From Anopheles merus (Eukaryota > Arthropoda > Insecta > Diptera > Culicidae): a stretch of DNA of 64,000 nucleotides. Shown here piece after piece: positions 1 to 11,200 of this stretch; positions within the stretch are counted from its first letter, which is position 1; every line of letters begins with the position of its first letter. The translations under genes were made by a program, and so were the position numbers. The stretch spans positions 28,873,656 to 28,937,655 of the forward strand of contig NC_054085.1 of NCBI RefSeq assembly GCF_017562075.2, in the 5' to 3' direction. The notes beneath the pieces were generated by a model. That model saw nothing but the letters and a program-made list of their open reading frames with translations. It searched no databases and was not told the origin of the DNA.

Positions 1-1919
1 TACAAATATGCTTTGTATTTTCTTACCGCCCAAATTATCGCTAAAGCCTCTTTTTCGGTGGTTGAATAATTGCTTTCAGTTTTGTTCAGTGTTCTACTTC
101 CAAATGCGATTGGCCTTTCATGATTTTCTTGCACTTGCGATAGAACGGCACCTAACGCATGATTACTTGCGTCGGTTGTAAGAATAAAAGGTAATTCAAA
201 ATTTGGATAAGCTAAAACTTGATCTGATGAGATAATTGCTTTCAAATCATTGAATGATTTTAAGTATGATTCATTTGTATGATCGACTATTGCTTCTTTC
301 TTTAGACATTTCGTTAATGGTTTGGATATTGCCGCGTAGTCTCGAATAAACTTTCGGTAATACCCAGTTAATCCAAGGAATTGTTTCAACTCTTTTTGTG
401 TTGACGGAACTTTCCAATCAACGATTTTCTTTATCAAATCTGGGTTCGGTTTAACGCCTTCGGAGGTAATTATATGTCCCAAAAATTCAGTTTCTCTCTT
501 TAGAAAATTACATTTTTTTAGTTGGATTTTCAGATTGAAATCTGATAAACGTTTAAGCACTGTATTAAGGTTATCAATATGAGATGTTAAGTTATTTCCA
601 ATAACAATTATATCATCCATGTATACAAAGCAAATTGTTCCAATTAAACCGATCAAGATATGATTCATAGCCCTTTGAAATGTTGCTGGAGCGTTTTTCA
701 GGCCAAAAGGCATTCTGGTGAACTCGAAATGCCCTTGACTTGTAGAAAACGCAGTTTTTTCCTGATAATCTGGATCCATCTGAATTTGGTGGAATCCTGA
801 TTTAAGGTCGAGAGTTGAGAAATACGTTGAGTTTCCTAAGTTATCAAGGATCTCTTCTATTTGAGGGATAGGGTATCTATCGTTTATAGTCTTCTCATTT
901 AGTTTGCGGTAGTCAATGACTACTCTAACCCTTCTTTTTCCAGATGAATCTATTTTTTTGGGGACAACCCAGATTGGTGAGGAAAAGGGACTGTTAGAAT
1001 GTGTTATGATACCATCTTCAAGCATTTCTTTAATTTGATTTTCAACGTCTGTTTTGAAACTGTTTGGAAACCTATATGATTTTGTGTATGTAGGCTCATT
1101 ATCTTTTGTGATTATTTTATGCTTTATAATAGAGGTTGAAGATAGTCTTTCATTTTCTTTCAACAGAACTTGTTGATTGTCTAGAATTGTTTTCAATAGA
1201 TATTTTTTTTCTAGCAATGAAAGATGTTCTGTTGCAATAAGTTTTTCAATTACTAGTTCGTCTAGTTTTTCGTTATCTTGGAGCGGTATAGGGGAAATCG
1301 TTTCAAAATTGTTAACATTTATTCCAAATACCTTTTCATTAAGTGGCAATGAACTGCATGGGCTAATGATAAACACAGTTGTTTGCTTGTTTTTAGCGTG
1401 GTATAATCCGGGTTGAATTACAGCATTTTTGCAAAGGACTTGGTAGCTTGGTACAAACCAATCACCGTCTGATAACGTGTTTATTGTTACTATATGATTA
1501 TATAGCTTTTGAGCGGGAATATATTTAAAAAAAGGCAAGGAAGTTTCTTCTATTGTAAGTGTTTCGTTTTTATAGTTCAAAACACCACCGGTCATTGCTA
1601 AATATTCTGACCCTAGAATACCATCGAAAAAGTTATGAAAGTTCATTTCGTAATAAGTTTGATCAGGTAATCGATGACCAAGTAGATTAATTGTACCTTT
1701 TGTTTTGATACAATAGTCACCCGTTATATTTTTAATCATTGTTTCTTCACAAAATTCAACGGAGGGGATGATTCCTTTCTTGATGAGATTTTTGTTCGAT
1801 CCTGAGTCTATTAACAATTTTACTTCCTTTTTTGAAACACTATTCTCACACAGGATATAAGGAAGATAGTCTACTTTGGAGGATGTTTTGTACTTGCCTC
1901 CCAAAAATTTACCAAAATT
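1..1919 (-). CDS. pol: Retrotransposon Pol polyprotein (protease, RT, start of RNase H), partial
   Basis: The frame is open without a stop from about 1919 to the window edge, roughly 640 codons. It lies -1 relative to gag and has no start codon of its own at the junction, as expected for a Gag-Pol fusion. An aspartic protease core LLIDSGSN falls near 1795-1818 (DSG at 1800-1808). The reverse transcriptase shows RVVIDYRKLN, LDLKSGFHQI, FTRMPFGLKNAPATFQ and the catalytic VYMDD (YMDD at 612-623). Further left come LGLTGYYRKFI and then TTDASNHALGAVLSQ, the first catalytic aspartate region of RNase H. The remaining RNase H and the integrase are outside the window. The intact frame suggests a recently mobile copy; only the missing left part could show otherwise. 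Confidence 0.92.
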
Positions 1920-3058
1920 TTATCGCTTTCGCCCTCGTCGTTTTGTTTGCAGTCAAATGTTTCATTGTTATTGAATTCATTTCTGTTTATCGTTAACCTG
2001 GTTTTAGTAGTCGATGTATCCATGCCGTTTGGTGAACGAACTTGAAAAAATGATTTAGATGTTTGAGGTTGTGAGGGGTCGGTGCTATTATAATCATATG
2101 ATCTTGTGCCATTTTTATTATAACTTTCCTGCACTCTGTTTGTATTCCCATTATTGCCTGAACTCTGTTGGCGATAAGTGCGCTTATGTTCCATGGGAAA
2201 AGATTCAAATTTGCAAAGAAAAGCATACGTGCTTTCCAGATCGAGTAGTTGAGCTGCTTGAACATAACCATAAAATGAATCGTTTAGTCCCGCGACAAAT
2301 GCAGCCAGGCTTGTTTCGTCGATAAATTCGTTAATAGCGTCCCAACTGTATTTGTACTTCTCATTTTGTTTAGCAATAACTTTGACTTTTTGTATAAGTT
2401 CCTTAGTATGGGTGTAGTATTCCGAAATGCGTCTACTTCCCATTTTATTAAGCCATAGTTTACTCATATAGAAAGACAAATCTTTCCGATCACCTAGAGA
2501 TTTTATCAGAATGTTCTTTACTTCTTCGAAGTTTTGTGGATTTCCCTCAGCGCTAATAATGTCTCTTGCCTTTCCTATTATTTTATTTTTTACTGCATCG
2601 ACATAAACTTCGTATAGAAGAGGATCAATACGATCTTTAAACAAATTCAGTGCATTTTTAACCGTTTGTATCCAAGAAAACAATTGTTTTTTATTTCCAT
2701 CAAAACTAGGAATAATTTTGATCGGATCCGGTATGCGATAAAACGCTTCAAGGGTTTGTGCTTGCTCTAACCGGTTTTGCATCACTCTAGCTGCATCACT
2801 TTGCTGCTGTGAAGCAACGACATTATTTAGTGCCGTCGACAGCTGCAAAATTTGCTTTTGCAAAGATTCTATAGCCGTATCACCCATACTATTTCCCTGC
2901 GGGTTATTCGGGTCACTAACACTAGGCTCCATTGTACTTATGCACAAATTCTCTAAAGGGATCGCGATTGGTATAGAAATGTGTGCGAGATCGCCAGATT
3001 CTACGGATTCAGATTCTTGTTCCGAATCGGAAGCGATATTATTCGGATTTCTCCACAT
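1871..3058 (-). CDS. gag: Retrotransposon Gag protein
   Basis: This is an intact 395-codon frame starting at ATG 3058. The N-terminus is acidic, followed by a helical segment near residues 60-110 and then a capsid-like region that includes IPSFDGNKKQLFSWI and continues through a long helical domain. The C-terminal quarter is Asn/Ser/Gln-rich. No CCHC zinc knuckle is visible, which is common in insect gypsy-lineage Gags. The protein is expected to form the cytoplasmic particle that packages element RNA. Its last codons overlap the pol frame at the slip site. Family assignment rests on its position before pol and general Gag character. Confidence 0.85.
   Translation of the reverse strand: MWRNPNNIASDSEQESESVESGDLAHISIPIAIPLENLCISTMEPSVSDPNNPQGNSMGDTAIESLQKQILQLSTALNNVVASQQQSDAARVMQNRLEQAQTLEAFYRIPDPIKIIPSFDGNKKQLFSWIQTVKNALNLFKDRIDPLLYEVYVDAVKNKIIGKARDIISAEGNPQNFEEVKNILIKSLGDRKDLSFYMSKLWLNKMGSRRISEYYTHTKELIQKVKVIAKQNEKYKYSWDAINEFIDETSLAAFVAGLNDSFYGYVQAAQLLDLESTYAFLCKFESFPMEHKRTYRQQSSGNNGNTNRVQESYNKNGTRSYDYNSTDPSQPQTSKSFFQVRSPNGMDTSTTKTRLTINRNEFNNNETFDCKQNDEGESDKILVNFWEASTKHPPK
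1904..1910 (-). promoter_or_regulatory. Probable -1 ribosomal frameshift heptamer between gag and pol
   Basis: The minus strand reads A AAT TTT in the gag frame, matching the X XXY YYZ rule for -1 slippage. The pol frame opens at 1919 and gag stops at 1871-1873, so the shift must occur within about 46 nt, and the heptamer lies inside that span. I did not model a downstream stem-loop. Confidence 0.65.
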
Positions 3059-3497
3059 AAAACTAATTAGAGCTACGTCTATTTAATAGTGCGTCTCTAT
3101 TTTCAATAATAAGCGCCTCTAGAGCAACTCGTTTATGAAATCGGATAGACCTATTTGATAGTATCTACCACGAGGCACGCAGCAAAAGTTTTTTTTTCTC
3201 TATTACGATACACGCATATGTGTGCGTAGCACGAAGAGATTAAAACCGAAATTTTGCTTACCTGCGATGCGTGCGGACACGCTTGAATCCTAACCTCAAT
3301 TCTCAGCTATTCTAATAGAGAAAAGAAGCTGGTTCTATTTTGTAGAAATGTTGGAAACGGCGTTGTCACAAGTCATCCGTGTTGTAAACGTTACACGGAG
3401 ATGAAAATGTACCTCTATCTAATAGGGGGCACAAATCCGGACACACTGTGTAAGCTTTATTAATCACCTACTAGCACTGTTTGTTTTCTAACAATTC
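3059..3497 (-). other. Untranslated leader of the retrotransposon
   Basis: About 440 nt lie between the primer binding site and the gag start. I see no long open frame in it. In related elements this leader carries packaging signals, but none can be recognised by eye here. Confidence 0.6.
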
Positions 3498-3515
3498 ATC
3501 CTACCGGCTGCGCCA
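3498..3515 (-). other. Primer binding site for minus-strand DNA synthesis
   Basis: The minus strand reads TGGCGCAGCCGGTAGGAT. It begins with TGG, the complement of the tRNA CCA end, and resembles the TGGCGCAG sites of 17.6/297-type insect elements that are usually assigned to tRNA-Ser. It sits directly inside the LTR end. The tRNA identity is inferred by resemblance. Confidence 0.8.
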
Positions 3516-3660
3516 ATTGCAAGTCGAGCGGAGTGAGTTTGAGATAACCTCTTTATTATACCGATCAAAACCGAATGTCGATCCCCAAATCCGATGTCGT
3601 TGGTCATGGTGATGTAGAATGCGGTTACAGGGTTACGCGGAATGCAGGGTTACGCATACG
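3516..3660 (-). repeat. Part or all of the 5' LTR (outer boundary uncertain)
   Basis: The segment directly outside the primer binding site should be the LTR. On the minus strand it contains TATAATAAAG (AATAAA at 3552-3557), which could act as a TATA-like element, a polyadenylation signal or both, followed by a short stretch ending TTGCAAT. An 11-bp motif GCGTAACCCTG occurs twice near 3630-3656. The outer edge is set loosely because the second LTR is not visible. A 145-bp LTR would be unusually short, so the real edge may lie further right. Confidence 0.45.
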
Positions 3661-5162
3661 TAATTGTAGTTTGTGTAGTGCTTTATTTGGCTTTCTCGTT
3701 TCCATTTTAGTTTGCCACCGATAGACGATTTTAAACCGTCCTGATTTTTACTTTCTTTTTACATGCTACAGACAGACACAGATCCACAGCTTACAAAATC
3801 CTTGCTGCCGTGACACGCGTTTTCTTTTTATCATCTCGAATCATTACTATACCAATATACTGAAATAGCGTGTACATCGCAGCCTAATATTATCTTGATA
3901 AAGGGTTCACACACACACACACACTCACACTCACACACAATTATGCTTCTTCCACAGGGGAAAGAACATACAATTGCTACCGGTAGTAATCGTTGGCCAA
4001 TAGTTCTGTTGCTTAAATGTGTCAAATAAATTAGCAGCATTTCTTGTAGATGAAGATACTCTCCTCTTCTCGTTGCAAGTGGTTGCATCTTTCTAGTATA
4101 GAGCTGAACCGCTACGACAAGTCCTAAATGCTAAACTGTCCTCGAAGCGAATCTTCCTTCCTTCAGCTAACTTTTTTTTTCATCAATTTCAATTAATCAA
4201 GAATCTAATCACTTACAAAATATGTTCCACAAATGGTTCGGAAACGTAGGTAAAATTCATGCAATCAAATAGAATAACCACAAATCGTACTGCTGAAGCA
4301 TCGCAAACCATAAAACTAAAACAATCAGCTGGCAATTGTCTATAGTGATTAGGGGGTAGTAGGCGGGGAAGGTTTGCGGTAGTAAAATGCTCGTTCTTGC
4401 ACGTTTGAAAATATCACAAACATAATAAATGAACAATCATCCTCCTTCCCACTTGGTAGCGTAAACGAGTGCAATGATAGTTTTTCCTTTACCGGGAAGG
4501 GTTTCCGCACGGCACGGGTTAGTAGGTTTAAAGATGTATCAGAACATTCTATGTACAGACAGAGGTGCCAAGAGGGCCGTTGCTGTGTACCGCGTGCTGG
4601 ACAGACACATAGAACATAAGTGATTGGGGGGGGATAGGATATTTGTCTGCTGTGTGTCGTATAGTAATGAATATCAGAACTGCTTAATATATGTTGTGTT
4701 TTTTTCTTCTTTAAATACATGCACGCGCACTACTAACACTACTACACTCTAAAGTGTCCAATATCATTCCTGTTGCCCTCCAGCCTGTACGCAATTGCAG
4801 TCGCGTAATCCTAGCGCCTATTTTACGCATCCCCCACATTATGCGCATGCGATAGTTAATTTATGATATACTTCATCTTCTACCCGCCGTGCGACCATCG
4901 TGCGGAGCGTGAACCAAAATGTAAAAGTAACTCTTGTATAGCCTTGTGCCAATTACACCGTACTATCGATTAATTACACTCATCTAAATAAAATGTGGGG
5001 ACCTGGTTTGCGTGTCATTTAAGTTGAACATCAACTCGCGCGCTTTCTACCTTTTTTGTTTAAATTCTAATAAGAAAAATAGTTGAACGTGGCTGCTTCC
5101 CGTGGCTGCGCGCTACTCACACAATGGGGGTGTGTTTAGTGTATGCATTGCGCCAAACGAAC
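3661..5162 (-). other. 3' untranslated region of the MYND zinc-finger gene
   Basis: About 1.5 kb follow the stop codon without any frame I can support. The stretch includes a CA-type microsatellite near 3908-3941. Its extent rests on the AATAAA at 3682-3687 and is inferred. Confidence 0.45.
3682..3687 (-). terminator. Candidate polyadenylation signal of the MYND gene
   Basis: AATAAA on the minus strand, about 1.48 kb past the stop codon at 5163-5165. I noticed no other AATAAA on this strand between the stop and this point. Cleavage would fall near 3660, right where the retrotransposon begins. It could instead belong to the element's LTR if that extends further right. Confidence 0.45.
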
Positions 5163-5204
5163 TTAACCACTGCAAACTTCCGAATGGTCATCCCATGCGT
5201 TAAC
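5163..5204 (-). CDS. MYND gene exon 7, residues 1554-1566 and stop
   Basis: This 42-nt terminal coding exon reads VNAWDDHSEVCSG then TAA. It supplies the W and the H-x3-C pair that complete the MYND finger. The fit of W, H and C at the expected spacing strongly supports the splice and the overall reading direction. Confidence 0.9.
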   Translation of the reverse strand, partial: VNAWDDHSEVCSG

Positions 5205-8200
5205 CTGAAATGAGGGGAAAAAGGAAACAATTCCAAACGTTAACATGATGGTTCGTTTAAACGAAAAAAGGCACAATTACCTGACACGCCCGGCTACAGT
5301 ACCACTGATTGCCACAGCCCGCACACACGAACTTGGCTTCCTGCTTCTTGCAACCCTGACACTGTGGCACTTCGTTCTCGTTGATCTCGGCACCGCGGCG
5401 CTTGCCACCGTGCAGGGCATTCGAGTCCCGCTGGCCCATATCGTCCCCTTCGTCGATTACCAACCGGTCGGCACTGTCATCCGCTTCATCGTCCTGCAAT
5501 AACAACATGGAAAAAGCATTGTTTTAGTAACAAAGTCCTCCTCTAAAGGACACTACACAAAGTACGCACTAAATTGTACAGCTGCTGTTCGCGAAGCCTC
5601 TGCTGCAGCTGCTGGTGTTGCTGCTGCTGTTGGGCAAGCAGCGTCTGCTGGAAGCTCGACCCGACGACGGGCGTGATTGAGATTTCGTTCGTGTTCTTCG
5701 ACAGGTTCAGGCCGCCGGCCAGATTGTTGGTCTGCAGGTTTGCCAGCGCACCGGACGTCACGGTGGACGAGGACGACTGCGCGTTCATGCGCTCCGGCAC
5801 GGTAAGCAACCGGGCGAGCGTTGGCGAGAAGCTGTTAAAGTTACCAACGGCAGCGGCGGCGGCGGCTGCTGCTGCGGCCGCAGCCGTACCCGGGCGGGAG
5901 GCCGATTTGGTAAGGATGCCGTGCAGCAGCGAGTTGGTGCTGCTGTTGACGGCGCTTAAGTTTGCCCCGGTAAGCGAACCATTGCCATGGGATGTGTTCG
6001 CCCCGAGCAGGTCCGAGTGGGCGGTCGAGTTCATCACGGGATGAAGCGTCACCTCGGGCAGGGAGCCCTTCGACAGCAGTGACGACTGTTGCTGGTGCAA
6101 ACTGCCGGGCTGGTGGTGCTGCTGGTGCTGCTGCTGCTGCTGCGGGGACTGCTGCGGAGACGAGACGGTGGTGTTAGTGGCACTCGAGGTGGCATGACTG
6201 GTCAGTAGCTGCAGGTTCGACAGCAGATTCTGCTCGTTCTGGCTCATCTTGGCAAACTGGGCAAGCACATCCTTAAAGAACTGCTGGCTGCTGTTGGCCG
6301 CCCCGGTGGCGGACATCAGCGACGAGAGCAGCTGGTGGTTCGAGCTGCTCTGGCTCGAATCATTGCTGGACGGACGGGACGTCTGCGAAACATAAGGGTG
6401 GCGATGGCGTGGTCAGAGAGAAGGGGCCAGAAATATCGGCATGGATCGAGTTCAATATGGGGGAAGGTAATGACACAAAGAGGATTGTGCTTTTATCATA
6501 TGTGTGCAGTGCTGCAAAATGTCATGAGCATCACGAGATGTTCACCTACGAAAAGAATGAACATATCCGTGGTAGCTTGATGCTCATTGCTGATACTCAA
6601 TAAAAGTGCGTCATGACATGCCGAACGCACCATGCGAATTGAGTCCGATGCGAGACTCTGACTAACAAGCTGAGCTTAATGCCGTCGCAAGCATAATCAT
6701 GACTTTTTCTGGTTGTGAACAGTGCTGCCAAATGCCACTGTTTCAGTCAACAACGCTCATATGTAACTGAAACGAAGCTCAGATCAGCTCACGTACGCAA
6801 CTGAAATGATCAGAGGTGAGACTCAAACAGTTGGTGGACCAATCACATGCTTCGTGACATTTTGTTTAGTAGCCTAGTATTGATCACTCACTTAGTGTCG
6901 GTGATAATCACGACATTCTTGGAATATACCTGGCCTCCTTGGTCCTTGGTCGCAAGCAGCAAGTGACTGACCAAGAGTTGGTCGCACACAATGTCACCAA
7001 GCATGTGATGGTCTCAACAACTGTTTGAGTTTCACCTCTGATCATCACAGTAGAGCTCGTGACGCTGACATTATTCTGTTTCAGGTGAAATTTGTCATGA
7101 CTATGTCAGTGACATTTTGCAGAACTGATCACAGTTTAAAAAAAAGTCATGACAAAGGGACTGACCAAACCGTTGGTTGCTAAAATGTCACGAAGTATGT
7201 ATTGGTCACACCAATCGTATTGAGTATCGCCTCTGCTCATCACAATTGAGTACGTGACTCTGACATGGATTTTGTTTGAGTGAGATTTTTTTTGACATTG
7301 ACAGTGACACTTTGCAGCACTGCATATGTGCTTCTTCAAATTTCAATTTTTTAAATAGGAAATTTAAACATTGAGCGATTGATGAGAGTTGTCGTGCGAT
7401 TAGGATTAGTTGATGTGCTTAACCATATATTATCCGTACCAACAGTATTAGAGCGATGTGCTTGTAACATATACCACAGTTTGCCGAAGATGAGTCGGAA
7501 TGTTGATTTTTGTTTTTAAAATAATTTGATTCAAAACACCTGAACTACATGATATTACCCCCATATGAGCGATGAAACTAATTCTAGCAAACACACACAC
7601 AGCTATACATACCTCAGCGGCCGCTAGCAGCTCGGAAATGCGGTTCGCCACACTGTCCGTCGAGCTGGGGCGTGCATTGGCCGGCGATTTGGCACCCGAC
7701 AGTGCGGTCAAGCTGATGGCACTACCCTCCCCGAACGAACCGAGGTTATTGCCGGCGGACGTCCCATTGTTGCCGCTGCCACTACCGCCGCCCACGTTCT
7801 TCAACCGCCGTCCGCGGCGCGGCACATTCTCCGGATGCTTCTGCCGATAGTCCGCTATAATACTGCTCACATCCTTGCGCATACCCTGGCGGCCGATTTG
7901 CAGCTGCTGCTGCTGCTGCTGGAGATGGTTGGCCGAGTTCGACCCACTGGGATTGTGATGGCCGTTCAGTAGTGCCTGCAATTACACCGACAACAAGATG
8001 ATTAGTAGTGTTAGTAACAAAGCGCTGCGCAAACTGCCATCGCACACACCATTGCACACTTACCGTCGCAGAGCCGCCACTGTTCGCACTGTTCGACGAT
8101 CCGGTCAGTCCGGCCGAGATGGCCAGATTGTTCAGTATCTGCTGGTGGTTGCTGAGCACCGGTTTCGGCAGTATCTGGCGCTGGATCTGTACCGCGGCGG

Positions 8201-11200
8201 ACTTTTCCTTCGCCACCTCGACCGGGTTCATGTTGGCGCGCGCGTTCAGTATCATGGTGGCCGTCTGGGGCAGCGGTACCATCGTGACCGCATTGTTGCT
8301 GCTGTTGAACTGCGACACGAAGCTGCTGGTGCTGTCCTTGCCGCTTGCCCGCTTGCCGCCGGTCTGCACGCTGCTGCTGCTGCTGCGCCGGTTCGAGATC
8401 AGTGCGTTGCCAAAGTGGTGGTGACTGCTGCTGTTGCTTTTATCGGCACCGTTCGTGGTGCCGTTGTTGCCACCGCCGAAGCCGTAATGCATCGAGTTCG
8501 CAACGGAGGCCGGGCGGATTTCCACCTCCGGCGGCGGTGTCGGCGGGCGTGGCCCCACAGACGAGGACCGTCCACCGCCGCCCGGCTGATGGTGGCTGCT
8601 CAGGTTCGACGAGTCGAGATGGCTGTACACCGACACCTCGCCCAGCCGCGTGTCCATGATGCCGATCACGTGCTTGCGGCGGTTTAGCCGGAGCAAAATT
8701 TCCTCCTTCACCTTCTTTAGGTGCAGCAGATTGTTCCACTTCATCTCGGTGTCGCGGATCATGTCGTTCAGCGTCTGGATTTCCTTCACCAACGCATCGG
8801 TGTGGCTCTGAATCTCATCCACCGAGGTGTTTGCCGTCGTTTCGATGTACTCGCTCACGACCCGCTCGTGTGTCTGATAGTTGGCATCCACCTCCAGCTT
8901 TAGCTTCTTGGCCGGTTCGAGCGGCTCTTCCGATTCGGCCGCACGATCGGCCGCCTCGCCCGTTCGCCGCTCCTCCTCGGGCTCTACGGAGCGTCTACGC
9001 TTTCGACTGCCCGATGGGTGGCCCACTTCCTGCTGCTGTTCGACTGCTTTGTTTCGGGGCGCATTTACCCGTTCCCCGGCACGGGCTGGCGGTGCGGCGG
9101 CTGCTCGCTGTTTGGACAGATTTTGTGCCTCATCCGCTTCCTCTTCCTGCTCCTGTTTCACCTCCAGTGCTGCTGCTTCTTGCCCTCTTTCCAGCCGTTT
9201 CTGCTGCGCCTTTTTCGGGTCCGTTACGGGCGTCGATGTGACAACGGTCTTATCGTGCATATCCACGGCGCTCTCCTTCCCGGAGGCGCCCGTTTGCGAT
9301 GTGGTGGTAGAAGCTCGCCGCTCAACGGCTACCGAGAGCCGCTCATCAAGTCGCACCTCCGACGCACTGCTGGCTGAGCCATCCGTCGTCGTCGTGCGCT
9401 TTTCCTTCGCCGGCTCACCGGCGGCAGTTAAGTCCATGGCACTGTCGTTCTCGTTCTTGCCGCCCGCTTTCGGCTCCTCATCAACGTCCATCTGGAATGT
9501 TAGATCATCGTTGAAATCCTTCTCGCGCTGCCGCTTCTCATCGCCCGCCTCACTGCCGTTCTGCTCCATAATATCGTCTTCGATGCCAGCCATCACATCG
9601 TCCGCGGTAGGTTCCGCTAGCTGGCCGCTTGGTCCCGTTGGCGCGGCACTGCCATCTTGCTTCTGCTCCGCGTTAGTGGCTTTGCTTTCCGATTCGCCCG
9701 CACCTTCCTTAGCGCTCGCTGCCTCCTTCACAGCGCCATCGCTAGTAGCTTCCGTCAGCTTGCTGCTCTTTTGCTCCACGGTTTCGGTGCTTGCGGAACT
9801 GTTAGCCGTGGGCGTGATCGCGGTGGTGACCGGTTTCTTGGCCGTCGGCGCAGAGGACGACAGCACCGACACGGCATCGTCGCTCGAGTCGGCAATCTTT
9901 TCCGACACCTCGACCGCGGTCGCTGTTGGCATCTTCTTGCCGTCGTTGTCCGGCGTCGTGCTGGAGATGGTGCTGCTGGAGGACTTCTCTACCGCCGGTT
10001 CTACTGCGTTGTTGCCAGTTTCTCGGTTGTCCTTTGCTTGCGCCTCGGCACCTTCTTTGTCACCGCCTGCGGTAGTAGCAGCAGCAGCAGCAGTAGTGGT
10101 AGTTTCAGTATCTTTGGTTTCGGTTTCGCGCTCGGTGGAGGTTATTGCAGCGGGAACTGCCAGTGCCGTGCTTTCTGCTTGTGGCTTGTCAGCGACTTGC
10201 TGCTGCTCCTTTGGCGATGATGCGGTGTATGCCGCCGGCTTCAAGCTGGTCGTTAGAGTATGCACTTTCGAATCCGAAGACACCGCTACCGCATCGTCAC
10301 TGTCTTCCATAACGTGCATGCTTCGTTTGTTTAATCTAAAAATAAAAGAAAAAATCACAAATATTTCGTTACATTTTAAAATTTGAAATTTAATAGTTTC
10401 TTTGAGTTGTTTGTAAAATGTATTGTTAACATAATAATAAAAACAACACCCAACACCTGCTGTTGCACCTCCAAAAGAATACAACTCCATCCTTTACAGC
10501 ACGTTGACCCTCTGCCTGACATTAATCAATTCCAGCACATCACTCACACACACACAGCAACTGACAGTGCGCCGCACATTGCGGAATTGCACAGCGCTCG
10601 TCTTTTCATCTCCCGCGAAGGCCCTTTCGATCAGTTTTGCCCCTCCCTTCCCTTCCTTTGCCATGGAAACCAATCACGGCACCTTTACGCGGCGGTACAT
10701 CGTTTGATGTTCCCCGCATCACCGTAATGTTTTAGTGATGTGATCTCTGGAGCGTAACCAGCACTCAGATCCGTCTCCGGTGGTTGTAAACCTAATTCGG
10801 ATAGCGACTCCGGACGACCTAGAAGACTCCAACTTCGAATGACTCTGATTCCGACTTCGGATGATTCCGATTCCAACTCCAAATGTGCTCCGAGGCGTGC
10901 ACCCACTCGTCAGAGTCGTCCGAATTCATCCGGAGTCGCCGGAGTCGTCTGGAGCCATTCGGAGCCGCAACCGTCCGGAATCGTCCGGAGTCATCCGGAG
11001 TCGCCCGGAGTCGTTTAGGGTCGGAATCATCGGGAGTCGGCAGGAGTCTCCTCTTTGAATGACTCCGAACGAATCGGAATGACTCTAACTCCCTACGTCT
11101 CCGGCCGACTCCGGACGACTCCGACTCCCAACGGCTCCGGACGACTCCGACGATTCCCAACGACGCCGACCGACTCCGGATAATGCTGGGTGGACCTACC

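Larger units (their letters stand above)
1..3660 (-). mobile_element. Ty3/gypsy LTR retrotransposon, 5' part, cut by the window edge
   Basis: Read on the minus strand, this holds in order part of an LTR, a primer binding site, a leader, gag, a -1 frameshift and pol with protease, reverse transcriptase and the start of RNase H. Protease before RT, YMDD at the RT active site and the absence of a zinc knuckle in Gag fit the insect gypsy lineage of Ty3/gypsy. Integrase, any env-like frame, the polypurine tract and the 3' LTR would lie left of position 1. Neither gag nor the visible pol carries a stop or frameshift beyond the programmed one, so the copy looks young. The outer LTR boundary near 3660 is a guess because the second LTR is not visible. 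The element lies in the same orientation as the neighbouring MYND gene and just past its 3' end. Confidence 0.9.
6383..7612 (-). other. MYND gene intron 4 (1,230 bp) containing a fold-back transposon
   Basis: Donor GTATGT at 7607-7612 and acceptor TTTCGCAG ending at 6383. Most of the intron (6505-7324) is a fold-back element listed separately. Without it the intron would be about 400 bp. A short CA run sits near the donor. Confidence 0.85.

Noticed and set aside
1177..1416. Plus-strand frame inside the retrotransposon
   Set aside because: Antisense shadow of the intact pol frame.
5574..6044. Cys- and Ala-rich plus-strand frame
   Set aside because: Antisense to the Gln/Ala-rich exon 5; the Cys runs come from reversed CAG repeats.
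8881..10386. 501-codon plus-strand open frame
   Set aside because: It is the antisense shadow of exon 3: Ser/Ala-rich composition caused by the codon pattern of the minus-strand gene, with no domain.
10819..11160. Arg/Ser/Glu-rich minus-strand frame
   Set aside because: Lies wholly within the orientation-switching minisatellite.
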